DNA of 64,000 nt from JAMLHH01 sp037189845 (GTDB lineage Bacteria; Bacteroidota; Bacteroidia; Chitinophagales; JADIYW01), in assembly GCA_037189845.1 (NCBI GenBank), contig JBBCIS010000003.1, positions 900,423-964,422 on the forward strand, given 5' to 3'. The notes below the pieces were generated by a model. It did no database searches, was not told the DNA's origin, and saw nothing but the letters and a program-made list of their open reading frames with translations. A program made the translations under genes and the position numbers. Positions 25,724 to 34,300 of the stretch are shown here, in pieces (the first letter of the stretch is position 1; each line of letters starts with the position of its first letter).

Positions 25724-28102
25724 TTATTCTTCCAGAATCTGCAGCTTGGCAAATTTCAGCATAATCTTTTTCTGTCCGTGGAGGTCAAAAAAGATAGTTG
25801 CCATGATATTTTCACCTTTACCTTCCAGTTGCTGAATCTTTCCTCTTTCAAATTTTTCATGAAAGACTATATCATTTTGCTTTAGCTTCCTCAAATCAGA
25901 AGGCACAAAAGCATGTGAAGAAGCAGAAACTCTGGATAATGATGTTTTTTCTCCTGCTCTCATATCTGTCCTTTGCGAGATAGATCTGTTCGGTGCCGGC
26001 GAAGATGCAACTGCATTGCTCTGCTGTGTCCTTTTCATATACCAGGGCTTATCTGATGCTTCGGAATCTTGACTATAGACATCTGCCTGCTGACGGGTCA
26101 ATGGTCGCTGAGAAAAAGTTGCCGCGTTAGGCCTGATTCCCTGTATATCCAGATTATTTAATCCTACTTCTTCAATAAATCTGCTGACATCGTTGTACTG
26201 GATACTTCCAAACTTTACCCTTGTATTGGCATAGGAAAGGAACAGTCGGTCCTGGGCTCTTGTGATAGCCACATAGAACAGGCGTCTTTCCTCTTCCAGC
26301 TCATCTCTGGTATTCAAAGATAGCATTGAAGGGAAAAGATTTTCTTCCAGACCTACTACGAATACAGAAGGAAACTCCAATCCCTTGGATGCGTGGATAG
26401 TCATCATTTTGACCTTATTGGGGTCTTTGTCATCTCCATCCTGATCTGTCAGCAAGGATATTTGTTGTAAATAAGCTGCAAGGTCATTCTCCGGAGCGAC
26501 TTCATCTTCTTCCAGAGCATCCTTTTCAGCCATTGTATATGACTTGATTCCACTCAATAGCTCCTGCACGTTTTCGTACCTGCTGATCCCTTCAGCGGTT
26601 TTATCCAGAAAGAGATTTTCAAGCAAACCGGTCTGCCGGCCTATCATCTCCGCCATTTCGTAAGCATTTTTTGTTTTCAGCTGAGCCTGGAAGCTCTGCA
26701 TCATCATGCTAAAATTGTACAGCTGCTGATACGCGCTGCGTGTCACCTGCGGAATTCTTTCCGGGTGGCGGATCATTTCCCACATCGGTACATTCTGCTG
26801 GTTTGCACCGACAATAATTCTGTCTATAGATGTCTGGCCGATCCCTTTGGTTAAGCCTAAAATTCTTTTGAGCGCTTCTTCGTCATTCAGATTGACCAGC
26901 AACCTGAGATATGCTACAAAATCTTTGATCTCCTTTCTGTGATAAAATGACATTCCGCCATAAATCCGGTATGGAATGTTCAGCCTTCTTAGAGATTCCT
27001 CCAGTGCACGGGATTGAGAGTTGGTGCGGTACAGAATCGCAAAATCCTGATTGGAGAGCTGATATCTCATCTTTTGCTCAAAGATGGATTCTGCTACCAT
27101 TCTGGCTTCTTCACTTTCGTTACCGGCACGGAAAACCTTGATTTTATCTCCTTCAGATTTATCTGTCCAGATGAGCTTTCTGATCTGATTTTTATTCTTG
27201 CTAATGACCTCATTGGCAGCATGAACGATAAAAGGAGTAGAGCGATAATTCTGCTCCAGCTTATACACTTTCAGATCCGGGTAATCTTTCTCAAAATTCA
27301 GGATATTGGCAATAGTAGCGCCACGGAATGCATAGATACTCTGAGCGTCATCTCCTACTACACAGATGTTTTCATGAATAGCTGCCAGTTTTTTCACAAT
27401 AGAATACTGCGCAAAGTTGGTATCCTGAAACTCATCTATCATCAGATGGGTAAACCTCTTCTGATATTTATATAAGACTTCAGGATGGTTCTCGAGCAGC
27501 TCATGTGTTTTCATCAGCAAGTCATCGAAATCCATAGCTCCTGCTTTGAAGAGACGGCCTTGATATTTTTCATACAGCTTGCCTATAAGCGGCCTGCCCA
27601 TCTGTTCGTCTTCAGCAGCGAAATCCAGATTTGTCTGATAATCTTCGGGACCGATTAAGCTGTTTTTAGCAGAAGATATTCTGAAATATACGTTGGAAGG
27701 TTTGTACATTTTGTCGTTCAGACCTTCTTCTTTGATGATCCCTTTCAACAGACTTTTGGCATCATCGGTATCGTAAATGGTAAAGTTGGTGGGATATCCG
27801 AGCTTGTGGGCTTCCATTCTTAAAATCCGGGCAAAGACAGAGTGAAATGTTCCCATGAAAAGATTTCTGGCTTCATTACCCACGATATGCTGAATTCTTT
27901 CACGCATTTCTGCAGCAGCTTTATTCGTAAAAGTCAATGCAAGAATTCTGAATGGGTCGATTCCTTTCTGAATCAGATAAGCCATGCGGTAGGTCAATAC
28001 TCTTGTTTTTCCGGAACCCGGACCAGCTATAATCATGACGGGACCATCTACAGTGCTAACTGCCTGACCCTGAACATCATTGAGCTCTTTCAAAATATCC
28101 AT
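25724..28102 (-). CDS. ATP-dependent 3'-5' DNA helicase, UvrD/PcrA type
   Basis: A 792-residue SF1A helicase acting in repair and in removal of proteins from DNA. Motifs in order: Walker A 'AGPGSGKTRVLTYR' (near 26), Ia 'LALTFTNKAAAEMRER', II 'DEFQDTN', III 'GDDAQSIYAFRGA', IV 'LEQNYRS', V 'MTIHASKGLEFPSVF' and VI 'VAITRAQDRLFLSYA'. The C-terminal ~45 residues ('HEKFERGKIQQLEGKG') are the Tudor-like tail of PcrA. The start 'MDILKELNDVQGQAV' at 28102 fits the family; an ATG eight codons upstream is possible. TATCTTAG (28114-28107, minus), one mismatch from the -7 box, lies almost at the start codon. Called uvrD or pcrA in relatives. Confidence 0.95.
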   Translation of the reverse strand: MDILKELNDVQGQAVSTVDGPVMIIAGPGSGKTRVLTYRMAYLIQKGIDPFRILALTFTNKAAAEMRERIQHIVGNEARNLFMGTFHSVFARILRMEAHKLGYPTNFTIYDTDDAKSLLKGIIKEEGLNDKMYKPSNVYFRISSAKNSLIGPEDYQTNLDFAAEDEQMGRPLIGKLYEKYQGRLFKAGAMDFDDLLMKTHELLENHPEVLYKYQKRFTHLMIDEFQDTNFAQYSIVKKLAAIHENICVVGDDAQSIYAFRGATIANILNFEKDYPDLKVYKLEQNYRSTPFIVHAANEVISKNKNQIRKLIWTDKSEGDKIKVFRAGNESEEARMVAESIFEQKMRYQLSNQDFAILYRTNSQSRALEESLRRLNIPYRIYGGMSFYHRKEIKDFVAYLRLLVNLNDEEALKRILGLTKGIGQTSIDRIIVGANQQNVPMWEMIRHPERIPQVTRSAYQQLYNFSMMMQSFQAQLKTKNAYEMAEMIGRQTGLLENLFLDKTAEGISRYENVQELLSGIKSYTMAEKDALEEDEVAPENDLAAYLQQISLLTDQDGDDKDPNKVKMMTIHASKGLEFPSVFVVGLEENLFPSMLSLNTRDELEEERRLFYVAITRAQDRLFLSYANTRVKFGSIQYNDVSRFIEEVGLNNLDIQGIRPNAATFSQRPLTRQQADVYSQDSEASDKPWYMKRTQQSNAVASSPAPNRSISQRTDMRAGEKTSLSRVSASSHAFVPSDLRKLKQNDIVFHEKFERGKIQQLEGKGENIMATIFFDLHGQKKIMLKFAKLQILEE

Positions 28103-28269
28103 TACGCTAAGATACGGAGTAGGCATTTATGGTTGAACGTTTTTTTGTTGATGGTTGAATGGTTTTGACTGTAGAATCCGTTTTTGATGGACAATATGAC
28201 AAGTTTGAGCGGGAATTTTTCAGCTCAAAAGGCATTTTTTCCGTATATTTATTTGTAAAGCATCAGCTC

Positions 28270-28506
28270 ATGACAATTATCACTATCACTAAAGGTTCGA
28301 AAGAAGAAATAGATTTGTTGGTGGACTATGCCCAAAAATTAGGAGTGGAAATTTCTGTGTCTGACGAAATGCCAATTGTGAAAGCGCAAAAGGCCAATAA
28401 AAAAGAGTTAATAAACCAGTTGTCCCAAAAGACCAATCGCAACATTTCAAAGAGGTTACTTGATCTGCACAACATATCTTCCGCACATGATAGTCATAAC
28501 AGATAG
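28270..28506 (+). CDS. Putative antitoxin of PIN toxin pair
   Basis: A 78-residue protein ('MTIITITKGSKEEIDLLVDY' at the start, Lys-rich middle). The ATG at 28270 was chosen although the frame is open to an ATG at 28159, because an AT-rich, promoter-like stretch lies just before it and a small size suits an antitoxin. It overlaps the following PIN-domain gene by 20 bases, the usual coupling of type II toxin-antitoxin operons. No Phd/YefM, AbrB or RHH motif can be assigned by eye, so the role rests on position. Confidence 0.55.
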   Translation: MTIITITKGSKEEIDLLVDYAQKLGVEISVSDEMPIVKAQKANKKELINQLSQKTNRNISKRLLDLHNISSAHDSHNR

Positions 28507-28924
28507 TAATATTCTGTATAGTGCGCTGATAACACCTAATGGTGTAGTAGCTAAAATTTTAAAAGACAAAAGCAGTATTCAGTTTTTTGCTCCAAATTAT
28601 CTGGTTGAAGAAATAAATGAACATTCGGAAGAGTTAGCATGTTCATTGGGAAAAACGAGAAAACAAATTCTCACCGATTTTAAACATTTAACAAAGAGAG
28701 TCAATATAATAGATGCTGCTCTGGTTCCGAAAGAATGTGTTCAGGATGCTTTGGAAATAGTCAAAGATATAGATGTGGATGATGTGTTTTTTGTTGCACT
28801 TCATCTGTTTCTGAAACACAAAATATGGACTTCTGATAAAGTGCTTATCAAAGGGTTGAAAAATAAAAATTACGATATCTGCATAACTACTTCCGAGCTG
28901 AAAAAACACTTGTATAAAAAGTAA
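28487..28924 (+). CDS. PIN-domain protein, probable VapC-like RNase toxin
   Basis: A 145-residue PIN-fold protein. The acidic metal-site residues are visible: D6 in 'VITDSNIL', E in 'LVEEINEHSEEL', D in 'DIDVDDVFFVALHL', and the terminal 'WTSDKVLIKGL'. Type II PIN toxins cleave RNA (tRNA or rRNA sites); the target is unknown. The ATG at 28487 is in frame at the overlap with the small upstream gene; the frame is open to a TTG at 28460. The 107 bases after the gene hold nothing recognisable. Confidence 0.8.
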   Translation: MIVITDSNILYSALITPNGVVAKILKDKSSIQFFAPNYLVEEINEHSEELACSLGKTRKQILTDFKHLTKRVNIIDAALVPKECVQDALEIVKDIDVDDVFFVALHLFLKHKIWTSDKVLIKGLKNKNYDICITTSELKKHLYKK

Positions 28925-29031
28925 TCCTGAATTGAGAATTTTACTCTTCATAAGATTAGTTTTGTCCTAATCGCACTTCGGAAATCCTAAATCGTCAATC
29001 ATTAATCAATGCTTTTTTGGATATTTGCTAT

Positions 29032-29697
29032 ATGTTTCTCGAATTAGCCAAAGCTCTTGAAAAACAATTAGGTGAACCGTTGCCCGGAATAGTGGCTCAG
29101 GGTAAAATGAAACCATTTTTACCGACAGCTCCATCATTGGATTTTCCGGAATCTAAAACAGCCAGAGAAAGCGCAGTATTGGCTTTACTTTATCCTAAAG
29201 AAGATGTTCCGCATATTTTGTTGATAGAACGGAATATTTATAATGGTGCGCATAGCGGTCAAATCAGCCTGCCCGGAGGCAAGCTCGAATTTCGTGAGAC
29301 GTATAAAGATGCCGCTGTCAGAGAGACGAAAGAAGAAGTGGGCATCGATAAAGGGAACTATGATATTATCGGAGAGCTGTCCAAAATTTATGTAGCGGCA
29401 AGTGATTTTAATATACAGCCTATTGTAGCAGTGACAGACAAGCCGTTGATCATTCAGCCGGATGTGAGAGAGGTTGCACAGATTTTGGAAACACCGCTTC
29501 CTTATTTTTTCGAATTGGAAAGAAGAAAGCAAAGGCTCATCAAAAATGCAATGGGTTTTGAATTAATGGCACCATATTTTGATGTTCACGACAGGACTTT
29601 ATGGGGAGCAACTGCTATGATCTTAAGTGAATTGGTAGAAATTATACAGCAGGCTCCTCAGCAATATCTGAAATATTCGTCAGCTTCTAACCAATAA
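29032..29697 (+). CDS. NUDIX hydrolase, CoA pyrophosphatase-like (NudL type)
   Basis: A 221-residue NUDIX protein. 'HSGQISLPGGKLE' is the extra motif of the NudL/PCD1 CoA-diphosphatase subfamily, followed directly by the Nudix box ending 'AAVRETKEEVGI' (E, R-E-x-x-E-E and G all present). The proposed reaction is hydrolysis of CoA or acyl-CoA to 4'-phosphopantetheine and 3',5'-ADP, or clearance of a related nucleotide diphosphate. The ATG at 29032 follows GATATTTG (29020-29027), one mismatch from the -7 box; an upstream in-frame TTG is less likely. No operon partner. Confidence 0.88.
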   Translation: MFLELAKALEKQLGEPLPGIVAQGKMKPFLPTAPSLDFPESKTARESAVLALLYPKEDVPHILLIERNIYNGAHSGQISLPGGKLEFRETYKDAAVRETKEEVGIDKGNYDIIGELSKIYVAASDFNIQPIVAVTDKPLIIQPDVREVAQILETPLPYFFELERRKQRLIKNAMGFELMAPYFDVHDRTLWGATAMILSELVEIIQQAPQQYLKYSSASNQ

Positions 29698-29851
29698 CAG
29701 ATAATTGCTCTGCAAGAGAAGCTGATTGACAGAAGATCTGATAAATAACCTTCCTTTCGCGCAAAGAATCCCAAACACAATTTCTCTAACCATAATTTGT
29801 GATTTGTTGGTATATTTTGAAAGAATCATGCAAAAAAGATTTTTAAATAGA

Positions 29852-29859
29852 TATATTTG
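29852..29859 (+). promoter_or_regulatory. -7 box of the tandem barrel genes
   Basis: TATATTTG fully matches TAnnTTTG, 12 bases before the ATG at 29872. It decides that start over the in-frame TTG at 29857, which lies inside the box. The rest of 29698-29871 has no other signal. Confidence 0.6.
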
Positions 29860-29871
29860 AATAAACCCATT

Positions 29872-30567
29872 ATGGATATGTCTAAAAAAATCAAACTATT
29901 AGCTTTATTTGTAACTTGTTTTTTTGTAAATGTGAATGCAAATGAATTCAGAATATTTGCAGGGCCATCATTTTCAAAAATCGTCTCTAATGCTCCCGGA
30001 ATAGGCTATTCTCCGGAAATGAAATTCAGAACTGCATTTCATGCTGGTGTAGGGTATGAGATAGAATTACATAAAAATTTTGCATTAGAGCCAAGATTAC
30101 AATTCAGCTCAAAAGGGATAAAATACAGAGGTATTGCTGTCGTGGTAGATTACGAGGACTATGGAGACTATATTTATGGTACATCGGTATTACGCACCAA
30201 TTATTTAGAAATACCATTGATGGCAAAGGCCGTTTTACCTATAGATGAAACAAAAAAGATCAGTGTGGGTATAGGACCTTATGCAGGAATTGGGTTGAAT
30301 GGAAAAGTCGTTTCAAAAATTGATGATTTTAATGAAAAAGAAACGCAGAAGATAGAATTTGGGAGTGAGGGAATGAGAAGATTTGACATGGGTTTGAAAA
30401 TAGAGGGAGGTTTCTCTTTTAAAAACTATTCTATCCATCTGTTCTATGACCAGGGTTTTATTAGTATGATCAATCCTGTTGAAGCAGGTGGTAGTATGAG
30501 AAATCGTTCTTTGGGTGTTTCTCTGGGGTACGCCATTACTTCAAAGCAAAAAAATGATAAAAATTAA
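29872..30567 (+). CDS. PorT-like outer membrane beta-barrel protein (first of two)
   Basis: A 231-residue exported protein with a signal peptide ('LLALFVTCFFVNVNA'). The chain has the eight-strand small-barrel pattern of the 'outer membrane beta-barrel / PorT' domain: 'FRIFAGPSFSKIV', 'FHAGVGYEIEL', 'LEPRLQFSSKGIKY', 'NYLEIPLMAKAVLP', 'ISVGIGPYAGIGLNG', 'FDMGLKIEGGFS', then 'MRNRSLGVSLGYAI'. The specific role is unknown. Its end overlaps the next gene by 14 bases, so the two are co-translated partners. Confidence 0.8.
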   Translation: MDMSKKIKLLALFVTCFFVNVNANEFRIFAGPSFSKIVSNAPGIGYSPEMKFRTAFHAGVGYEIELHKNFALEPRLQFSSKGIKYRGIAVVVDYEDYGDYIYGTSVLRTNYLEIPLMAKAVLPIDETKKISVGIGPYAGIGLNGKVVSKIDDFNEKETQKIEFGSEGMRRFDMGLKIEGGFSFKNYSIHLFYDQGFISMINPVEAGGSMRNRSLGVSLGYAITSKQKNDKN

Positions 30568-31240
30568 AAAAGTCCTCTTCCCTTTACTCATATTTAGCAC
30601 GGGAATAACTCTCTCAGTAGCCAGGGATAAGGTATTTGTGGGTGGATTAAATATTTCTCACGGAGTAGATGCCGGAAGAAACAACAAGAAAATTTATCCG
30701 CCGATTATTGGAGGAAATGCCGGAGTTTTCTTTGAAAAAAATAAAGCCGGACAACAATTCGAGTTTACGCCCGGGTTTATGTGGATGAACAAAGGATTTC
30801 GGGATAATACACAATATTATGGAGACAATGGCTACTATGAATTGTCGAAAGTAAGGTACCGGATGAACTACATTGAGGTTTTGATGCTGACAAAATGGAA
30901 TCTCTCTTTGAAAAATGATTATAGATTTCATTTGTCGGTTGGTCCGTCTTTCTGCTTTGAATTTTTTTCCAGGAATATTACGAAGACCATCACTCCGGAC
31001 TATACCAGAAAAAAAGAGTCTACCGGAATTCTTACCTTTTTTGAATTGGGAATGTGGATGAGTGCCGGATTTGATCACAAAAAAATGACCTACAGGTTGG
31101 TGGTGGATCAGGGACTGTTAAATCTTCTTAGTTTAGGTACTCAGGACGGCGGCGGTATATACAGAAACAGGGTGATTGGTCTTTCTGTCGGATTGATCGT
31201 TCCGGATGGTAAGAAAGAAAACACAAAGAAAGATTTATAA
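30554..31240 (+). CDS. PorT-like outer membrane beta-barrel protein (second of two)
   Basis: A 228-residue secreted barrel. The ATG at 30554 is inside the 3' end of the previous gene and begins a good signal peptide ('VLFPLLIFSTGITLSVA'). The strand order matches its upstream neighbour ('EFTPGFMWMNKGFRD', 'MNYIEVLMLTKWNL', 'HLSVGPSFCFEFF'), and both end with a similar last segment ('RNRVIGLSVGLIV' here, 'RNRSLGVSLGYAI' there), so they look like diverged tandem paralogues. No function can be named. A clean terminator follows at 31252-31275. Confidence 0.75.
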   Translation: MIKIKKVLFPLLIFSTGITLSVARDKVFVGGLNISHGVDAGRNNKKIYPPIIGGNAGVFFEKNKAGQQFEFTPGFMWMNKGFRDNTQYYGDNGYYELSKVRYRMNYIEVLMLTKWNLSLKNDYRFHLSVGPSFCFEFFSRNITKTITPDYTRKKESTGILTFFELGMWMSAGFDHKKMTYRLVVDQGLLNLLSLGTQDGGGIYRNRVIGLSVGLIVPDGKKENTKKDL

Positions 31241-31251
31241 GGCATAGAACG

Positions 31252-31275
31252 ATTGAAGATAATCTTCAATTTTTA
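31252..31275 (+). terminator. Intrinsic terminator after the tandem barrel genes
   Basis: ATTGAAGA (31252-31259) pairs with TCTTCAAT (31263-31270) around a 3-nt loop and runs into TTTTT. It lies 12 bases after the stop and separates this unit from the convergent sprA gene. Confidence 0.8.
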
Positions 31276-31309
31276 GGAGGGTTTAGTTCCGATTCAATAA
31301 GTTGATTAC

Positions 31310-34300
31310 TTAAGGTGCCAGCGAGAATCTCAGTGTAACACCACCTCTTGTATTTCTGATAGGATAGGACGCCAGTGTCGCAGGCGTTGTTTTGCGATAA
31401 TCAAAGAATATTCGCAGATTCAATCTTTTGTTGACTACGTAATCTATGGTAGGAGAGAACGTAATTGTTTTTGCTCCGCTGGTAGGCTCTGCTACATTTT
31501 GGTTGAGACGATAATTGATTGTTTTATCATTTCTGACAGAGATATCAAATCTTAGATTGACATCATTTTCCAGAACAACACGGTTGCCTCTGATCTTGAA
31601 CGGGAGCTTAAATTTTGCCAGTGCATATCCTAATCCTCCGGTGAATTCAGACGAACGTGTTTCCGCCAGCTGGAAGTCTAATAAGCTCAAGCCTAACGTA
31701 CGGGATTTTTTGTATTCAAAGCTTGTTTGAAGACTGTTTTTCCAGGTAATATCGACTCCTATTAACGGCACTAACTGCTCGGAAATCTGTATCTGCGGAA
31801 TGTAGTATAATGTGTAGAAGTTACCCGAAAGCGTGTCTAAAGCACTTGGTACATAATATTGAGCATCAGAATTATATCCCGGTGTCCCGATGAAGTTAAG
31901 ATCGGAAGAGTAATTACTCACTGTGAATGTAGAGCTGTATGCATGGTTGATATTGAAGCTGGTGAACAGCTTACGCCCCCAGGTGGTTTTGGAAAGTCCG
32001 TTATAAGTCAGTCTCCAGTTTGGAAGCGGGATGGTTTTGAGTGGATTGAGCTTGACTTTATTCACGTCTTTTCCTGAATATGCCGAGATTAATGCCGGAA
32101 TCAAAACATCAGAAGAATATGGACCATAACCTTCAAAGAATCCATTGACAGAAATACTGTCCTGATTCATGAATTGTCCTCCGGAGTTAGGATTTCCTTC
32201 TGCTAATAATCTGGAAATTTCTGCGCGAATAGACTCAAATGCTCTGAAAGATGAGCTGAAATTATTGTCATCTACTTTATCAAAAATAGTTTTCAGCATC
32301 ATGAATGAAACGGTATAGCTACCTCCTGTCTGTGCCGAAAGATGCTGATGCGGGGATCCTGCCGTAGGTCGCTTGAAAAATTCTGAATAAACTTCATTGG
32401 ACTGTTTGGTCAGATTCAGGTCTATTCTGAAATCTCTGATCGGTTCCAATACCACTCTGATATTCAGATTTTGCGAACGTTGCTGCTGGAACTGATAGTT
32501 GAAAATAGTGTCATCAGTCAACCAGCCTTTCCGGGCAATTTCAGTCAGCCACGAAGTATCTTTTTGCTGACCGAATAAGAATCCGACACCAGGTGCGCTA
32601 TAATTGAAGTCCTGACCGAACAGCGTAGTGGTAGGCATATAACCAGGTAATACAGTACTACGTTTGTCATCATAGGTGATGGAAGCGCGCTGTAGTAAAA
32701 GCAAAGGCCTGATAACGGCATCCATGACAGGATTTTGTGGGCGATTGATTTTTGAACGATCCTCTTTTAGCTTTCTCAACTGGTTTTTAAGATCTTTTTT
32801 CTGAGAAATCAAAAGCTTGATATCTTCTTTGGTAGATGCAGTATCCAGCTCGGCTTTTTCAATTTCTTCTTCCTTTTTTTCAATTTTCAGAATTTGTTCA
32901 TTGATACGTTTAGTAGAACGTTCATAGTTGTCGTTGAATCTGGTATTCAGCTGTCCGAATTCTTCCTTGGTTTTCCTTCTATCAGCAGTAGTATATGGTT
33001 TAAGACCCGGAAATTTCTGATACAGAGACTTGAAATTGATTTCCCCGTTGATCTGTAGATTCATACTGTTGTCAAGGATATTTCCCCATTCCGGAATAGC
33101 TAATGAGGAAGCTGTAAATCCTAAGGTAGAGCTATAGCGGGCTCTCACTGTCATCCAGTCCAGGAAATAAATGTGCTGGGTAGGCAGGGTATAGTTCAGG
33201 TTAAAGCTGTGACCATAAGTCGTTGCTCTGCCAAAGCTCCAGAAATTCTGTCTGAGTGAATCCTTTTTTTCTTTAGTGTTAATATATCCGAACGGCTCAT
33301 CTATTCTTGCTCTGTTGGTTGCAATGAATTCAAAGTTGATATTTTTGGTCAGATTGTGCTTGTATGTATAAAACCTGTCCCAGGTAAAATATTTATCGAA
33401 AGTAGGATCTATTTTCAAACCATCATCACCGATATCTCTGATGAGTGTGGTACCAAACTGACGATTGATATCAGAACGGAAAGAGATATTATTAGGCCTG
33501 TAATTCAGGTTAAACTCTTTGATGGGCTTAAGCATTCTGTGATTGCTCTTCAGATCTTTGAAAGGCTGCCAGTAAGTTGTTTTGGGAGAATAATTATAGC
33601 CCAATGCAAATTTGTGCCTTTTAGTGGTCTCATCTTCGATAATAGGAGTGGATCGCGTAATCTCTGTATATGCGTATGTAAAATCCAGATTTTCTATATC
33701 GTAGACACGTGCAGGTCGTTCTGTATTGGTACGAACCTTACGCATATTGCTGATGTTGACACTCTTGATCTGATTGACATCCTGAGACATGTCTTTGATC
33801 TCATCCTTTTTAATTTTTTTCTCAGTCGGTGTCAGATTCGGGTCTGCATCCACAGCAGCCAGCTTGTCTTTTACTTTGATATCATATTCGTAAGGATCAT
33901 ATTGCGGTGTGCTGACAGCAGTGGAGTAATTAGCATAAACGGGAATTTCCAATCCCGCTTTTTCCGGAAGCATTTTACCCAGGTTCAGATTGGCCGCAAT
34001 ATCCACCTGATAATAATCGTCCCGGTTTCTTTCTGCCAGCTTCTGCTCAATATCACCAAAGCCGATGGTATGCATATTGCCCGTTACAGTAACATTTCCA
34101 AGGCTACCCAACTGGACATCCACTCTTCCTAATGCGGCATAACCACCTTGTTCGTCCAGGCCACCTACACGCAGCTCATTGAACCAGATCTCCCCACATT
34201 TTGCCATACCATCATCTGTCTGGTCATTGACGCCGATAATTCGCTTAGGGTTTCTGACACCAATCATCATGATGGCAGCCTGGCCTAAATCTGGATTCCC

